NCBI GenBank assembly: GCA_009778275.1
Contig: WRKC01000048.1
Coordinates: 1-6,408 of the forward strand
Source: Methanomassiliicoccaceae archaeon
Lineage (GTDB): Archaea; Thermoplasmatota; Thermoplasmata; Methanomassiliicoccales; Methanomethylophilaceae
Direction of reading: 5' to 3'
DNA: 6,408 bases
Shown: one piece after another, positions 1-5,880 of the stretch
How the letters are laid out: the number at the start of each line of letters is the position of its first letter
Position numbering within the stretch: the stretch's first letter is position 1
Notes under the pieces: model-generated
What the model saw: the letters and a program-made list of their open reading frames with translations, nothing else
What the model was told of the DNA's origin: nothing
Databases searched by the model: none
Made by a program: the position numbers and the translations under genes

Positions 1-26
1 GGGGGGGCGTCGATGAACGGGAAGAT

Positions 27-36
27 AAACCTTAAT
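27..36 (+). promoter_or_regulatory. Possible TATA-like element for the zinc-finger gene
   Basis: An A/T-rich stretch (AAACCTTAAT) is centred about 26 nt before the ATG at 59. That is the spacing expected for an archaeal TATA box driving a leaderless or nearly leaderless transcript. The match to the consensus is loose and the window begins just upstream, so this is a weak call. Confidence 0.28.
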
Positions 37-58
37 CCGATAACGCGATGCGGTGTCC

Positions 59-250
59 ATGGCAATTGATTTCAACGATTACAAATGCCAGTTCTGCGGC
101 AAGACCAGCACTAATTTTGTTTTTGCTGCGTTCGTATGCGACGACATCGAATGCATCGAAAAAGCAAGAGAAGAGAGGGGCGGCCCCGCTGGCCACATGA
201 AAAGGAAGGCCCAAGGCAGACCGATCATCCCGGACGATCAAGAAGAATGA
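59..250 (+). CDS. Small four-cysteine zinc-finger-like protein, 63 aa
   Basis: This short protein has the pattern C10-x2-C13-x13-C27-x4-C32. The first half reads CQFCGK, much like the zinc-binding knuckle of ClpX-type C4 fingers, so a single structural zinc site is likely. The C-terminal half is charged and basic (HMKRKAQGR), then ends in an acidic tail; nucleic-acid or protein binding is possible but not shown. There is no signal peptide or membrane segment. I chose ATG 59; an in-frame GTG at 53 would add two residues, but neither start has a good Shine-Dalgarno sequence, and the TATA-like box at 27-36 suits a leaderless start at 59. The stop TGA (248-250) directly abuts the stop of purH on the other strand. 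The specific function is unknown. I am fairly confident it is a real gene because of the conserved-looking cysteine spacing. Confidence 0.72.
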   Translation: MAIDFNDYKCQFCGKTSTNFVFAAFVCDDIECIEKAREERGGPAGHMKRKAQGRPIIPDDQEE

Positions 251-1801
251 TCAGTGCCTGAACACCCTGCAGCCTGTGAACACCATAGCCATGTTGTGTT
301 CGTTAGCCGCGTCTATCACTTCTTGGTCCCTTATGCTTCCGCCCGGTTGAATGATGGCTGTCACGCCGGCCTTTGCCGCCTCGTCCACACCGTCCCTGAA
401 CGGGAAGAACGCATCGGATGCCATCACCGAGCCTTCCGTAGGCTCGTTCGCTTTCATGGCTGCTATCTTCGCGGAATCCACGCGGCTCATCTGCCCCGCA
501 CCTATGCCTATGGCCCTTTCCCCTTTGACGTACACGACGGCATTCGACGTTACGTGCTTGGCCAGTTTCCAAGCGAAAAGCAAAGCGGATATCTCTTCCT
601 GGGTCGGCTGACGGTCCGTGACCACCTTGAGATCCTTGGGGTCTATGACCACATCCTCATCGGTCTGCACGAGGATCCCTCCCTGCACTTTCTTCATCTT
701 GAACTCCCTATGTCTTTGGGCGGGAGAGATTGGAGAATTCGTTCTCAGAAGGCGTATGTTCTTCTTCTTTGACAAAAGGTCGAACACTCCGGCCTCATAA
801 TCGGGACATATCACGGCCTCGACGAAGTACTGGGAGATCATCTCCGCCGTCCTCATGTCGCAGTCGCGGTTGAGGCATATCACACAGCCGAACGCCGATA
901 ACGGGTCCACGTTGTATGCGGTTCTGAACGCATCGAAAATGTTCTCATCGGAAGCCAGACCGCAGGGGTTTGTATGCTTCATCACCACTGCTGTCGGCTT
1001 TACGAAGTCCATCGCAATGTCAAGGGCTTTGTCCAGATCTAGAATGTTGTTGAAAGATAGTTCCTTACCATGGATCTGTTCTGATTTCGCCACGGTCGTG
1101 CCTTTGGCGAACGGTGCCCTGTAGAATGCCGCCTTCTGGTTCGGGTTCTCTCCGTATCTGAGGTCCTCGACCTTCTCCGACGGCATCGGGAACGATCCCG
1201 GGAACCCTTCGCCGAACTTGCCGAACATGTATGAGGATATCATTGAATCGTATTCCGCGGTGGCGATGAATGCCTCGAGCATCAGCTTCTCAAGCATGTT
1301 CTCGGGGACATCGTCCTTGGCGCGAAGTTCTTCCATTATCATTGAGTATTGGCCCGGGTTCGTGACCACAGCGACGGACCTGTAGTTCTTTGCCGCGGCC
1401 CTTATCATGCTTGGGCCGCCGATGTCGATGTTCTCTACGATGTCCTCGAACTTCACCCCTTCTTTGAGGACGGTCTCCTTGAATGGGTAGAGATTCACTA
1501 CTACCATATCGACGGGGATTATGTTCTTCTCCCTTATCGCTGCCATGTGCTCCGGGATGTCCCTTCTTGCCAGGATCCCGCCGTGCAGCATCGGGTGAAG
1601 GGTCTTCACGCGCCCGTCCAGCATCTCCGGGAATCCGGTCACTTCAGAAACCTCCTTGACAGGGATCCCGTTATCCTTCAGGAGTTTGTATGTGCCTCCC
1701 GTGGATATTATCTCTACGCCCCTCTGGGTCAGTTCTCTGGAAAAATCCAACACACCGCTCTTGTCGGAAACGCTGATGACAGCTCTTTTTATCTTTACCA
1801 A
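251..1801 (-). CDS. purH: Bifunctional AICAR transformylase / IMP cyclohydrolase (PurH), 516 aa
   Basis: PurH catalyses the last two steps of de novo purine synthesis in the cytosol: 10-formyltetrahydrofolate-dependent formylation of AICAR to FAICAR, then ring closure to IMP. The N-terminal MGS-like cyclohydrolase domain (about residues 1-145) shows SDKSG (12-16), STGGT (33-37), EMLDGRVKTLHP (59-70) and NLYPF (103-107). The C-terminal transformylase domain shows DLRYGENPNQ (213-222), the catalytic KHTNPCG (275-281), DPLSAFG (299-305), the ASDAFFPFRDG region (461-471) and the hallmark C-terminus GGSIRDQE...FRH. The length is typical of bacterial PurH and both domains look intact. The start codon is TTG (1799-1801), fixed by a perfect AAGGAGGT six nt upstream and by homology beginning immediately after it. 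It is divergent from the QueG-like gene and convergent with the zinc-finger gene. Many archaea use PurP and PurO for these steps, so a full-length PurH suggests lateral acquisition from bacteria (inference). Confidence 0.97.
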   Translation of the reverse strand: MVKIKRAVISVSDKSGVLDFSRELTQRGVEIISTGGTYKLLKDNGIPVKEVSEVTGFPEMLDGRVKTLHPMLHGGILARRDIPEHMAAIREKNIIPVDMVVVNLYPFKETVLKEGVKFEDIVENIDIGGPSMIRAAAKNYRSVAVVTNPGQYSMIMEELRAKDDVPENMLEKLMLEAFIATAEYDSMISSYMFGKFGEGFPGSFPMPSEKVEDLRYGENPNQKAAFYRAPFAKGTTVAKSEQIHGKELSFNNILDLDKALDIAMDFVKPTAVVMKHTNPCGLASDENIFDAFRTAYNVDPLSAFGCVICLNRDCDMRTAEMISQYFVEAVICPDYEAGVFDLLSKKKNIRLLRTNSPISPAQRHREFKMKKVQGGILVQTDEDVVIDPKDLKVVTDRQPTQEEISALLFAWKLAKHVTSNAVVYVKGERAIGIGAGQMSRVDSAKIAAMKANEPTEGSVMASDAFFPFRDGVDEAAKAGVTAIIQPGGSIRDQEVIDAANEHNMAMVFTGCRVFRH

Positions 1802-1807
1802 CTCAAG

Positions 1808-1815
1808 ACCTCCTT
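1808..1815 (-). promoter_or_regulatory. Strong Shine-Dalgarno sequence that decides the purH TTG start
   Basis: Read on the minus strand this is AAGGAGGT, followed by the 6-nt spacer CTTGAG and then TTG-GTA-AAG. It is a full-strength match to the 16S rRNA 3' end. No in-frame ATG or GTG lies near it, so the non-standard TTG is the credible start. Confidence 0.85.
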
Positions 1816-1866
1816 AGGCAGAGGCACCCTGCAATTTGTGGGTACATGTCGATAAAGTGATGATGT

Positions 1867-1875
1867 TAGATAAAT
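1867..1875 (-). promoter_or_regulatory. Probable TATA box for purH
   Basis: On the minus strand the sequence reads ATTTATCTA. Transcription would begin about 25 nt further on, near 1843-1847, giving a leader of about 45 nt that carries the strong Shine-Dalgarno sequence. A second A/T-rich match (ACTTTATCG, 1850-1858) is an alternative. The position is inferred from spacing only. Confidence 0.4.
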
Positions 1876-1901
1876 GCTACCATCGTAACAAAATCGCACT
1901 G

Positions 1902-1920
1902 GTTTTTCCAGCGGAAAAAC
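1902..1920. promoter_or_regulatory. Perfect 8-bp inverted repeat, candidate operator between divergent genes
   Basis: GTTTTTCC and GGAAAAAC are exact reverse complements separated by three bases (AGC). The repeat lies between the two predicted TATA boxes (1867-1875 minus, 1952-1956 plus), so it is probably outside both transcripts and more likely a protein-binding site than an RNA hairpin. A dimeric regulator could act on purH, the QueG-like gene or both. The regulator is unknown. Confidence 0.45.
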
Positions 1921-1921
1921 A

Positions 1922-1937
1922 TCGAAATGTGTTTCGA
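1922..1937. promoter_or_regulatory. Second inverted repeat just upstream of the QueG-like promoter
   Basis: TCGAAA and TTTCGA form a perfect 6-bp inverted repeat around TGTG. It begins two bases after the 1902-1920 repeat and ends about 15 nt before the TATA-like box of the plus-strand gene. An 8-bp palindrome, ACAATTGT, follows at 1945-1952. Such dyads can occur by chance in A/T-rich spacers, but the clustering suggests a control region. Confidence 0.32.
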
Positions 1938-1951
1938 AAATCCGACAATTG

Positions 1952-1956
1952 TTATA
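1952..1956 (+). promoter_or_regulatory. Probable TATA box for the QueG-like gene (leaderless)
   Basis: TTATA is centred at 1954, 27 nt before the ATG at 1981. Transcription would then begin at or next to the start codon. No convincing Shine-Dalgarno sequence precedes the ATG, which fits a leaderless mRNA. Confidence 0.5.
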
Positions 1957-1980
1957 GTCCGTTCTTGATATGGCGGTCAA

Positions 1981-2790
1981 ATGAAAAAAGAAGATATCAT
2001 CGCGGATGCGGCTGAATTCACGCAGAACTCCTCATTCAATTATGTCGCAGAGGACGCCGCCATACGCCCGGATCTTGCCGGAATGAAACTGTTCAATCCC
2101 CCGATATTCGCCTTCGGTTCGGCGGATGACGAACTTTATTCGAGATACAGGTCGCCTGATGTCATCGGCGGCCATTTCCTTCTCCCTTCGGAATGGCTGC
2201 CGACCGCGAACACAGTAATATCATTTTTCCTCCCTTTCACTGAAAGGATCAAAAAGGCCAATGCGGCGGACTACCGGTGGCCGGCCTATGAATGGCTGTA
2301 CGGAAGGGTCGAAGGCCAGATCTTCGTTAGGGATCTGTCCGTCCGCATTCAGAGACTTTTGTCGGACGCCGGTCACGAAAGCATCGTTCCCCTTCTTGAT
2401 ACAAGGTTCAAGGTCGGGAGCGAAACCACTCGGTTCACATCCAACTGGTCAGAGAGACATGTTGCATTCGCCTGCGGACTGGGGACCTTCGGGCTCTCAA
2501 AGGGGATCATCACAGAAAAAGGAATGTGCGGTCGGCTCGGCAGCATAATAACGGAGCTTGAACTTCCTAAAGATGTCCGGCCGTACCGCGAGGTTTACGA
2601 ATATTGTACAATGTGCGGCGCGTGTGCGGCCCACTGCCCCGCTCATGCGATATCCGTCCTTGAGGGGAAAAAGCATCCGCCGTGTTCGGATTTTTTGGAT
2701 AGAACAAAGGAAGTAGAGAAGACACGTTACGGCTGCGGAAAATGCCAGGTCAAGGTTCCCTGCGAAAGCAGGATACCTAAGAAGAAATGA
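1981..2790 (+). CDS. QueG-like iron-sulfur protein with two [4Fe-4S] sites, 269 aa
   Basis: The segment around residues 155-190 (SERHVAFACGLGTFGLSKG, then GRLGSIITE) matches the core of the epoxyqueuosine reductase QueG / COG1600 family. It is followed by a ferredoxin-type cluster, C209-x2-C212-x2-C215-x3-C219-P. Four more cysteines (C235, C252, C255, C261, in the context YGCGKCQVKVPCE) would bind a second [4Fe-4S] cluster as in QueG. It is shorter than bacterial QueG and lacks the C-terminal HEAT-repeat region. There is no signal peptide or membrane segment, so it is probably cytosolic. Archaea generally make archaeosine rather than queuosine, so an epoxyqueuosine substrate is doubtful. A reductive electron-transfer role, possibly with a corrinoid, is an inference from the family. 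The gene is monocistronic: divergent from purH, convergent with the GltB-like gene, and likely leaderless. The family call is solid; the substrate is unknown. Confidence 0.88.
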   Translation: MKKEDIIADAAEFTQNSSFNYVAEDAAIRPDLAGMKLFNPPIFAFGSADDELYSRYRSPDVIGGHFLLPSEWLPTANTVISFFLPFTERIKKANAADYRWPAYEWLYGRVEGQIFVRDLSVRIQRLLSDAGHESIVPLLDTRFKVGSETTRFTSNWSERHVAFACGLGTFGLSKGIITEKGMCGRLGSIITELELPKDVRPYREVYEYCTMCGACAAHCPAHAISVLEGKKHPPCSDFLDRTKEVEKTRYGCGKCQVKVPCESRIPKKK

Positions 2791-2810
2791 ATCTGGTCGC
2801 CGGCCCGGAC

Positions 2811-2833
2811 CCTTTGTTTATGGTGTTTATTTA
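2811..2833 (+). terminator. T-rich probable terminator of the QueG-like gene
   Basis: T-rich runs (CCTTTGTTTATGGTGTTTAT and following) begin about 20 nt after the stop codon and are preceded by a G/C-rich stretch (2795-2811) with a weak GGTC/GACC dyad. Archaeal transcription often ends at such T tracts without a strong hairpin. Support is by composition and position only. Confidence 0.35.
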
Positions 2834-2842
2834 CAAATTCTA

Positions 2843-2902
2843 GATGTTTTTGCATGAATTTTGCAAATAACGTCACAATATGATGTTTTTGCGCCTGCAA
2901 AT
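2843..2902. repeat. Two near-identical inverted-repeat units in the convergent spacer
   Basis: Unit 1 (2843-2868) and unit 2 (2882-2902) share an identical 5' part, GATGTTTTTGC, and an identical 3' part, GCAAAT. In each, TTTGC pairs with GCAAA to form a 5-bp stem; the loops are 9 nt (ATGAATTTT) and 4 nt (GCCT). The units begin 39 bp apart. They lie between the ends of two converging genes, downstream of the predicted terminators of both, so they could be back-up terminators or a protein-binding pair. Repetition of both arms with different loops argues against pure chance. Confidence 0.5.
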
Positions 2903-2915
2903 TGAAAAATTTATG

Positions 2916-2939
2916 AAAAAAGTGATGGGCCGAAGGCCC
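2916..2939 (-). terminator. Hairpin plus T-run terminator of the GltB-like gene
   Basis: On the minus strand, 9 nt after the TAA stop, GGGCC-TTC-GGCCC forms a 5-bp all-G/C stem. It is followed 5 nt later by a run of six T, and after a further short gap by another T5 tract (2905-2909). The layout resembles an intrinsic terminator, though the gap between stem and T-run is longer than in bacterial examples. Confidence 0.6.
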
Positions 2940-2948
2940 TTAGAAGTT

Positions 2949-4550
2949 TTAGAGAAGTGCCTTCATTACCCTGTCGGCCCTTGCGTCGAGAGTTTCCACA
3001 CCGGAGACCTTGCTCGAATATTCAGACAGTGCGACGATATCCTCGTTCTCGATGCATTCGAGCTTGAACTTCCTTGTTCCGGCCATGAGCTGCTTGAGCC
3101 CCTCTCCCAGCCTGTCGTGGAAGTATGTGTAAAGACTGACGGCTCCCCATGGGATGTCGCTTCCGATCTTCTTTCCGGGGAACTTCTCCTGAAGCCCTAC
3201 GGCACCGATGAAGAACTTGTTCGGGTCGCTTCCGTACTGTTCCGTAAAGGATGCGGGAAGCTGGTTTTTGGATGCGAGGGAGGCGAAGTGCTTACCTTTC
3301 ACGGCCGCGGTGATGGGGCCTCTGCACATGCCTATCGATTTAACGATCGGGCCTTCACCCAAATCGGACAAAGCGAACGCTTTGTACATCTGGGTCTCGT
3401 TGATGAAACCTCCCGCGAACGAAAGATCCGGAACGAATCTCCCCTGTTTCTTGAGCTCCTTCGCGCAGGTCATCACCTGGCTGAACAGCCATATTCCCGG
3501 AGAGCTGAGCTCATTCATATGGCTGACCGGGGACATTCCGGTACCTCCGCCCGCCGCATCAAATGTGAGGAGATCTATCTTCGCATTGGAAGCGCACCTC
3601 ATCGTGAACGCCACCACTTCGGGTTTGTATGCTCCGGTTTTCAGGAAAACGTTCTTCGCGCCCTTTCCTCTCAGTTTATCGATGTCCTCAAGGAATGACC
3701 TCTCGTCGGGGAACCCGACGCGGCTGTGTCTCTCAAAGGATTTGAAAACTCCCCCTTTGAATGCCGCCTGCACCTCCGGGTCCTCCGGGTCAGGCATTAC
3801 GATGTACCCGCGGGATTTGAGCTCAAGCGCCCTCTCGAGAGTGGTGAGCCTGACCTCTCCGCCGATGGCCTTTGCGCCCTGCCCCCATTTCCTTTCGATG
3901 ACCTCGACATTCAATTTCGACAGACCGTAATCATCTACGCCGCCGCGCGTGTCCTCGACATTGGTCTGAAGAACGATACGCCCGTTCTCCCCGTCCCAGT
4001 GGTCCGTATAGGAACTCACTCTGAAAGCCAGGTCCTTCGATGACTGCACCTTGCCGTTGGAATATACTGCATCGGAATCCATTCCGCAGACATTCTCCCC
4101 GATCACTTCGCAGACGCCGGCCAGCGCCGCTCCGCCGGCCAGTTCCCTCCAGTTGTTCTTTGCGACGGCCGTCGATCCCAGGCCCGCTATGTGCGCCGGC
4201 AGCTTCATCTTTATCGGGTTCTTCCCTTTCGTCCCGACGACTGTTTTGATTTCCACGTTCTCAAAGAACGCCACGTCGGGGTTGGGTTCGATGCCTTTCG
4301 CACCTATGAGCTCCGCCATTATCTGGAAGTGGGACCAGTCCAGGAAATAGTCTTTATTGGAAGCCGCGGTGGACTTTCCGAAATGCTCGGGGCTGGGGTA
4401 AAGAACCTCCCTTCCTCTGAGCGCGCCTTTTCCTACCTCGCATAGAACGTTGCAGTCCTCGATGCACACCGGGCACATCCCGTTTATCGGACAGGGGTCC
4501 TTTACGCGGATCGCTGTTCCCGTGGTTGATTTGGAGTTTTCTATCGACAT
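2949..4550 (-). CDS. FMN-binding glutamate-synthase-family protein (GltB central domain only), 533 aa
   Basis: This is the TIM-barrel FMN domain of glutamate synthase as a stand-alone protein. Visible family motifs are KWGQGAKA (221-228), the Lys-containing FLKTG (302-306), the FMN/substrate loop FDAAGGGTGMSP (330-341), SFAGGFINE (377-385) and LGEGLKQLMAGTRKF (481-495). The N-terminal glutaminase domain and the C-terminal GXGXG beta-helix are absent, so it cannot be a complete GOGAT. The usual three-cysteine 3Fe-4S motif after the flavin loop is also absent: only C409 remains, in GMCRGP. Instead there is an N-terminal cluster C20-x5-C26-x2-C29-x3-C33-x3-C37, a candidate Fe-S or zinc site. The gene has an ATG start at 4548-4550, is divergent from the METTL5 operon and is followed by its own terminator; no partner subunit lies next to it. 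It may use ammonia or an amine, or need separately encoded GltB1/GltB3-type partners. The family call is secure; the reaction is uncertain. Confidence 0.9.
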   Translation of the reverse strand: MSIENSKSTTGTAIRVKDPCPINGMCPVCIEDCNVLCEVGKGALRGREVLYPSPEHFGKSTAASNKDYFLDWSHFQIMAELIGAKGIEPNPDVAFFENVEIKTVVGTKGKNPIKMKLPAHIAGLGSTAVAKNNWRELAGGAALAGVCEVIGENVCGMDSDAVYSNGKVQSSKDLAFRVSSYTDHWDGENGRIVLQTNVEDTRGGVDDYGLSKLNVEVIERKWGQGAKAIGGEVRLTTLERALELKSRGYIVMPDPEDPEVQAAFKGGVFKSFERHSRVGFPDERSFLEDIDKLRGKGAKNVFLKTGAYKPEVVAFTMRCASNAKIDLLTFDAAGGGTGMSPVSHMNELSSPGIWLFSQVMTCAKELKKQGRFVPDLSFAGGFINETQMYKAFALSDLGEGPIVKSIGMCRGPITAAVKGKHFASLASKNQLPASFTEQYGSDPNKFFIGAVGLQEKFPGKKIGSDIPWGAVSLYTYFHDRLGEGLKQLMAGTRKFKLECIENEDIVALSEYSSKVSGVETLDARADRVMKALL

Positions 4551-4586
4551 ATTATCATCTTTTCATAGAGCCCTACGAATAATCCA

Positions 4587-4611
4587 CTTAAATTTTTTCA
4601 AGGATATAAAC
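4587..4611 (-). promoter_or_regulatory. Probable promoter of the GltB-like gene
   Basis: On the minus strand two TATA-like stretches are visible: GTTTATATCC (4602-4611) and AAAAAATTTAAG (4587-4598). They would start transcription roughly 30 nt or 12 nt before the ATG. A GATGAT sequence 3-8 nt before the start is a partial match to the GGTGAT ribosome-binding consensus. Which box is used cannot be settled from the sequence. Confidence 0.42.
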
Positions 4612-4650
4612 TTCATGTCGGCGGAAACGATCGGTGCGTATCTGTCCCCC

Positions 4651-4698
4651 TTATACGACCCCTGAACTAGGTGCGTTTTGAGAACCAATGATTTTAAC
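4651..4698 (+). promoter_or_regulatory. Probable promoter of the METTL5-csl4 operon
   Basis: Two candidate TATA boxes are seen: TTATACG (4651-4657) and GATTTTAAC (4690-4698). The second is centred 27 nt before the preferred ATG at 4721, which would give a leaderless mRNA. That matches the arrangement at 1981. The first would suit a short leader before the alternative ATG at 4688. Confidence 0.42.
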
Positions 4699-4720
4699 GG
4701 GGACATCCATTGCATACGGG

Positions 4721-5314
4721 ATGAAGAAAAAGGACCTCGAGATAGAGTTGGAGAAAGTGCCGAAATTCGAAGGCCCCGATCCGTCTTTAGAACAATATTT
4801 GACGCCGGCATCCATCGCCGCAGATGTCCTTTTCAACGCTTACGCGAACGGGGACATCAAAGGCCTCAAAATAATGGACCTCGGGTGCGGGACCGGCATG
4901 CTCTCGTTCGGTTCTTGGATGCTCGGGGCCGGGTCGGTCGTGGGGTATGACATTTCGCAAAAAGCGATCGACCTTGCAGCTGCCCATGCCGACTCGATAG
5001 GGGCGGACGTATCCTTCATGCTTTCGGATGTCAACGATGTCTCAGAAGGGGCGGATACCGTCGTCATGAATCCTCCCTTCGGCTGTCAGAACCGCCGTGC
5101 CGACAGGGATTTCCTGAGAAAGGCCATGGGATCGGCGGAATGCGTGTACTCATTCCACATGGCGGAGACCCTTGAGTTCGTGAAGGACTATGTTAAAAAA
5201 CATGACAGAGATATTGTCTACGATAAAACGTATAAGTACGACATCCATAATACATTCGCGTTCCACAGTAAAGAGAGACACAGCGTTGACATTGTGGTCG
5301 TCAACATAAGGTGA
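4721..5314 (+). CDS. METTL5-family rRNA N6-adenine methyltransferase, 197 aa
   Basis: This is a class I SAM-dependent methyltransferase of the METTL5 family. Human METTL5 makes m6A in 18S rRNA, so the archaeal protein very likely methylates the matching adenine of 16S rRNA (inference by homology). The order of motifs matches the family: KKKDLEIELEKVPKFE at the N-terminus, LEQYLTP (23-29), SAM-binding DLGCGTG (53-59), LGAGSVVGYD (68-77), catalytic NPPFG (117-121) and a C-terminal HSVDIVVV strand (187-194). I chose ATG 4721 because the family homology begins there (MKKKDLE). An in-frame ATG at 4688 would add 11 residues with no family match, and a TATA-like box sits in that stretch. It is the first gene of the operon; its stop TGA lies inside the AAGGTGA ribosome binding site of csl4, so the two are probably translationally coupled. 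Eukaryotic METTL5 needs TRMT112; no such gene is in the window. Confidence 0.92.
   Translation: MKKKDLEIELEKVPKFEGPDPSLEQYLTPASIAADVLFNAYANGDIKGLKIMDLGCGTGMLSFGSWMLGAGSVVGYDISQKAIDLAAAHADSIGADVSFMLSDVNDVSEGADTVVMNPPFGCQNRRADRDFLRKAMGSAECVYSFHMAETLEFVKDYVKKHDRDIVYDKTYKYDIHNTFAFHSKERHSVDIVVVNIR
5308..5314 (+). promoter_or_regulatory. Ribosome binding site of csl4, overlapping the METTL5 stop
   Basis: AAGGTGA lies 5 nt before ATG 5320, which is good spacing for translation from that ATG rather than from the in-frame GTG at 5311, which is inside this site. The upstream stop codon TGA is part of the site. Confidence 0.7.
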
Positions 5315-5319
5315 AGATA

Positions 5320-5880
5320 ATGAAAGATATTATTGAGGTATTCCCGGGAGATGAGGTCGCAGAAGAGGAGGAATATCTGGCCGCCGACGGGACATTCGCA
5401 AGCGACGGAAAGATATACGCATCCCAAATGGGGATATTGGAGCTGGATGACGACGAATGCGTCGCAAGAGTGATCTCCCCCAACCCCCCCAACGTCCTGA
5501 AGGTCGGAGACATCGTTTATGCGGTGGTGGCAGATGTCAAGAGCACCATGGCCACAGCGGATGTGGTCGCGAAGAAGGGCACGAGGAGAGGCCTGGGAGG
5601 GGAAACATACGCTACGATACATGTGTCCAAGATATCGCAGGGGTATACGGACGACGTATCGAAAGAGCTCAGGAAAGGAGATTACATACGCGCCAGGGTG
5701 ACCGGCATCTCTCCCTCTCTCCAGCTGACGACGAAAGATGACCATCTCGGAGTGATAAGGTCGCTTTGCGGGGCCTGCAAGACCGAGCTCATCAAAAAAG
5801 GGAAGGGATTGTACTGTACGAACTGCGAGCGCGCGTTCCTCAGAAAACTTGCCGATGATTACGGTGATGTAAAATTATGA
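5320..5880 (+). CDS. csl4: Archaeal exosome RNA-binding subunit Csl4, 186 aa
   Basis: Csl4 is one of the cap subunits of the archaeal RNA exosome, the cytosolic 3'-5' RNA decay and tailing machine. It sits on the Rrp41-Rrp42 ring and is known to recruit the DnaG-type protein. All three expected parts are present. The N-terminal domain begins with FPGDEVAEEEEY (8-19) and DGKIYAS (29-35). An S1-type RNA-binding domain spans roughly 60-140 (VGDIVYAVVADV ... RKGDYIRARV). A C-terminal zinc ribbon has C150-x2-C153 and C166-x2-C169. The length is normal for archaeal Csl4. ATG 5320 is preferred over GTG 5311 because of the ribosome binding site AAGGTGA. Its stop TGA overlaps the start of the next gene in an ATGA junction. 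Co-transcription with an rRNA methyltransferase and a probable tRNA thiolase suggests a shared RNA-processing operon. The core exosome genes rrp4, rrp41 and rrp42 are not in this window. Confidence 0.95.
   Translation: MKDIIEVFPGDEVAEEEEYLAADGTFASDGKIYASQMGILELDDDECVARVISPNPPNVLKVGDIVYAVVADVKSTMATADVVAKKGTRRGLGGETYATIHVSKISQGYTDDVSKELRKGDYIRARVTGISPSLQLTTKDDHLGVIRSLCGACKTELIKKGKGLYCTNCERAFLRKLADDYGDVKL
5863..5868 (+). promoter_or_regulatory. Ribosome binding site for the 57-aa coiled-coil gene
   Basis: GGTGAT, a six-base match to the archaeal 16S rRNA tail, lies inside the 3' end of csl4, 8 nt before ATG 5877 and 11 nt before ATG 5880. It supports the small downstream frame being translated. 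Confidence 0.62.

Noticed and set aside
1..7. Run of seven G at the window start
   Set aside because: It is a short homopolymer at the edge with no context to interpret; it may be the end of an upstream feature.
170..200. G/C-rich dyad (GGCC/GGCC) inside the zinc-finger gene as a purH terminator
   Set aside because: The pairing is short and self-complementary by chance in G/C-rich coding sequence, and the following pyrimidine tract is not a clean T-run.
1349..1855. 168-codon plus-strand frame opposite the 5' half of purH
   Set aside because: Antisense to conserved PurH motifs, His/Cys-rich composition typical of shadow frames, no domain seen.
1795..1980. 61-codon minus-strand frame leading into purH, possible leader peptide
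   Set aside because: It starts with TTG without a ribosome binding site, runs through the inverted repeats and predicted TATA boxes, and most of it lies upstream of the likely purH transcription start.
2880..3698. Long plus-strand open frame (272 codons) opposite the GltB-like gene
   Set aside because: It lies wholly antisense to a well-supported gene, shows no recognisable domain, and its length is explained by codon bias of the opposite strand.
4688..4720. 11-residue N-terminal extension of the METTL5-like protein from ATG 4688
   Set aside because: METTL5 homology begins at MKKKDLE (ATG 4721), and a TATA-like box overlaps the would-be extension. It is kept only as an alternative start.
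5311..5319. GTG start for csl4 at 5311
   Set aside because: The GTG is part of the AAGGTGA ribosome binding site that is ideally spaced for ATG 5320.
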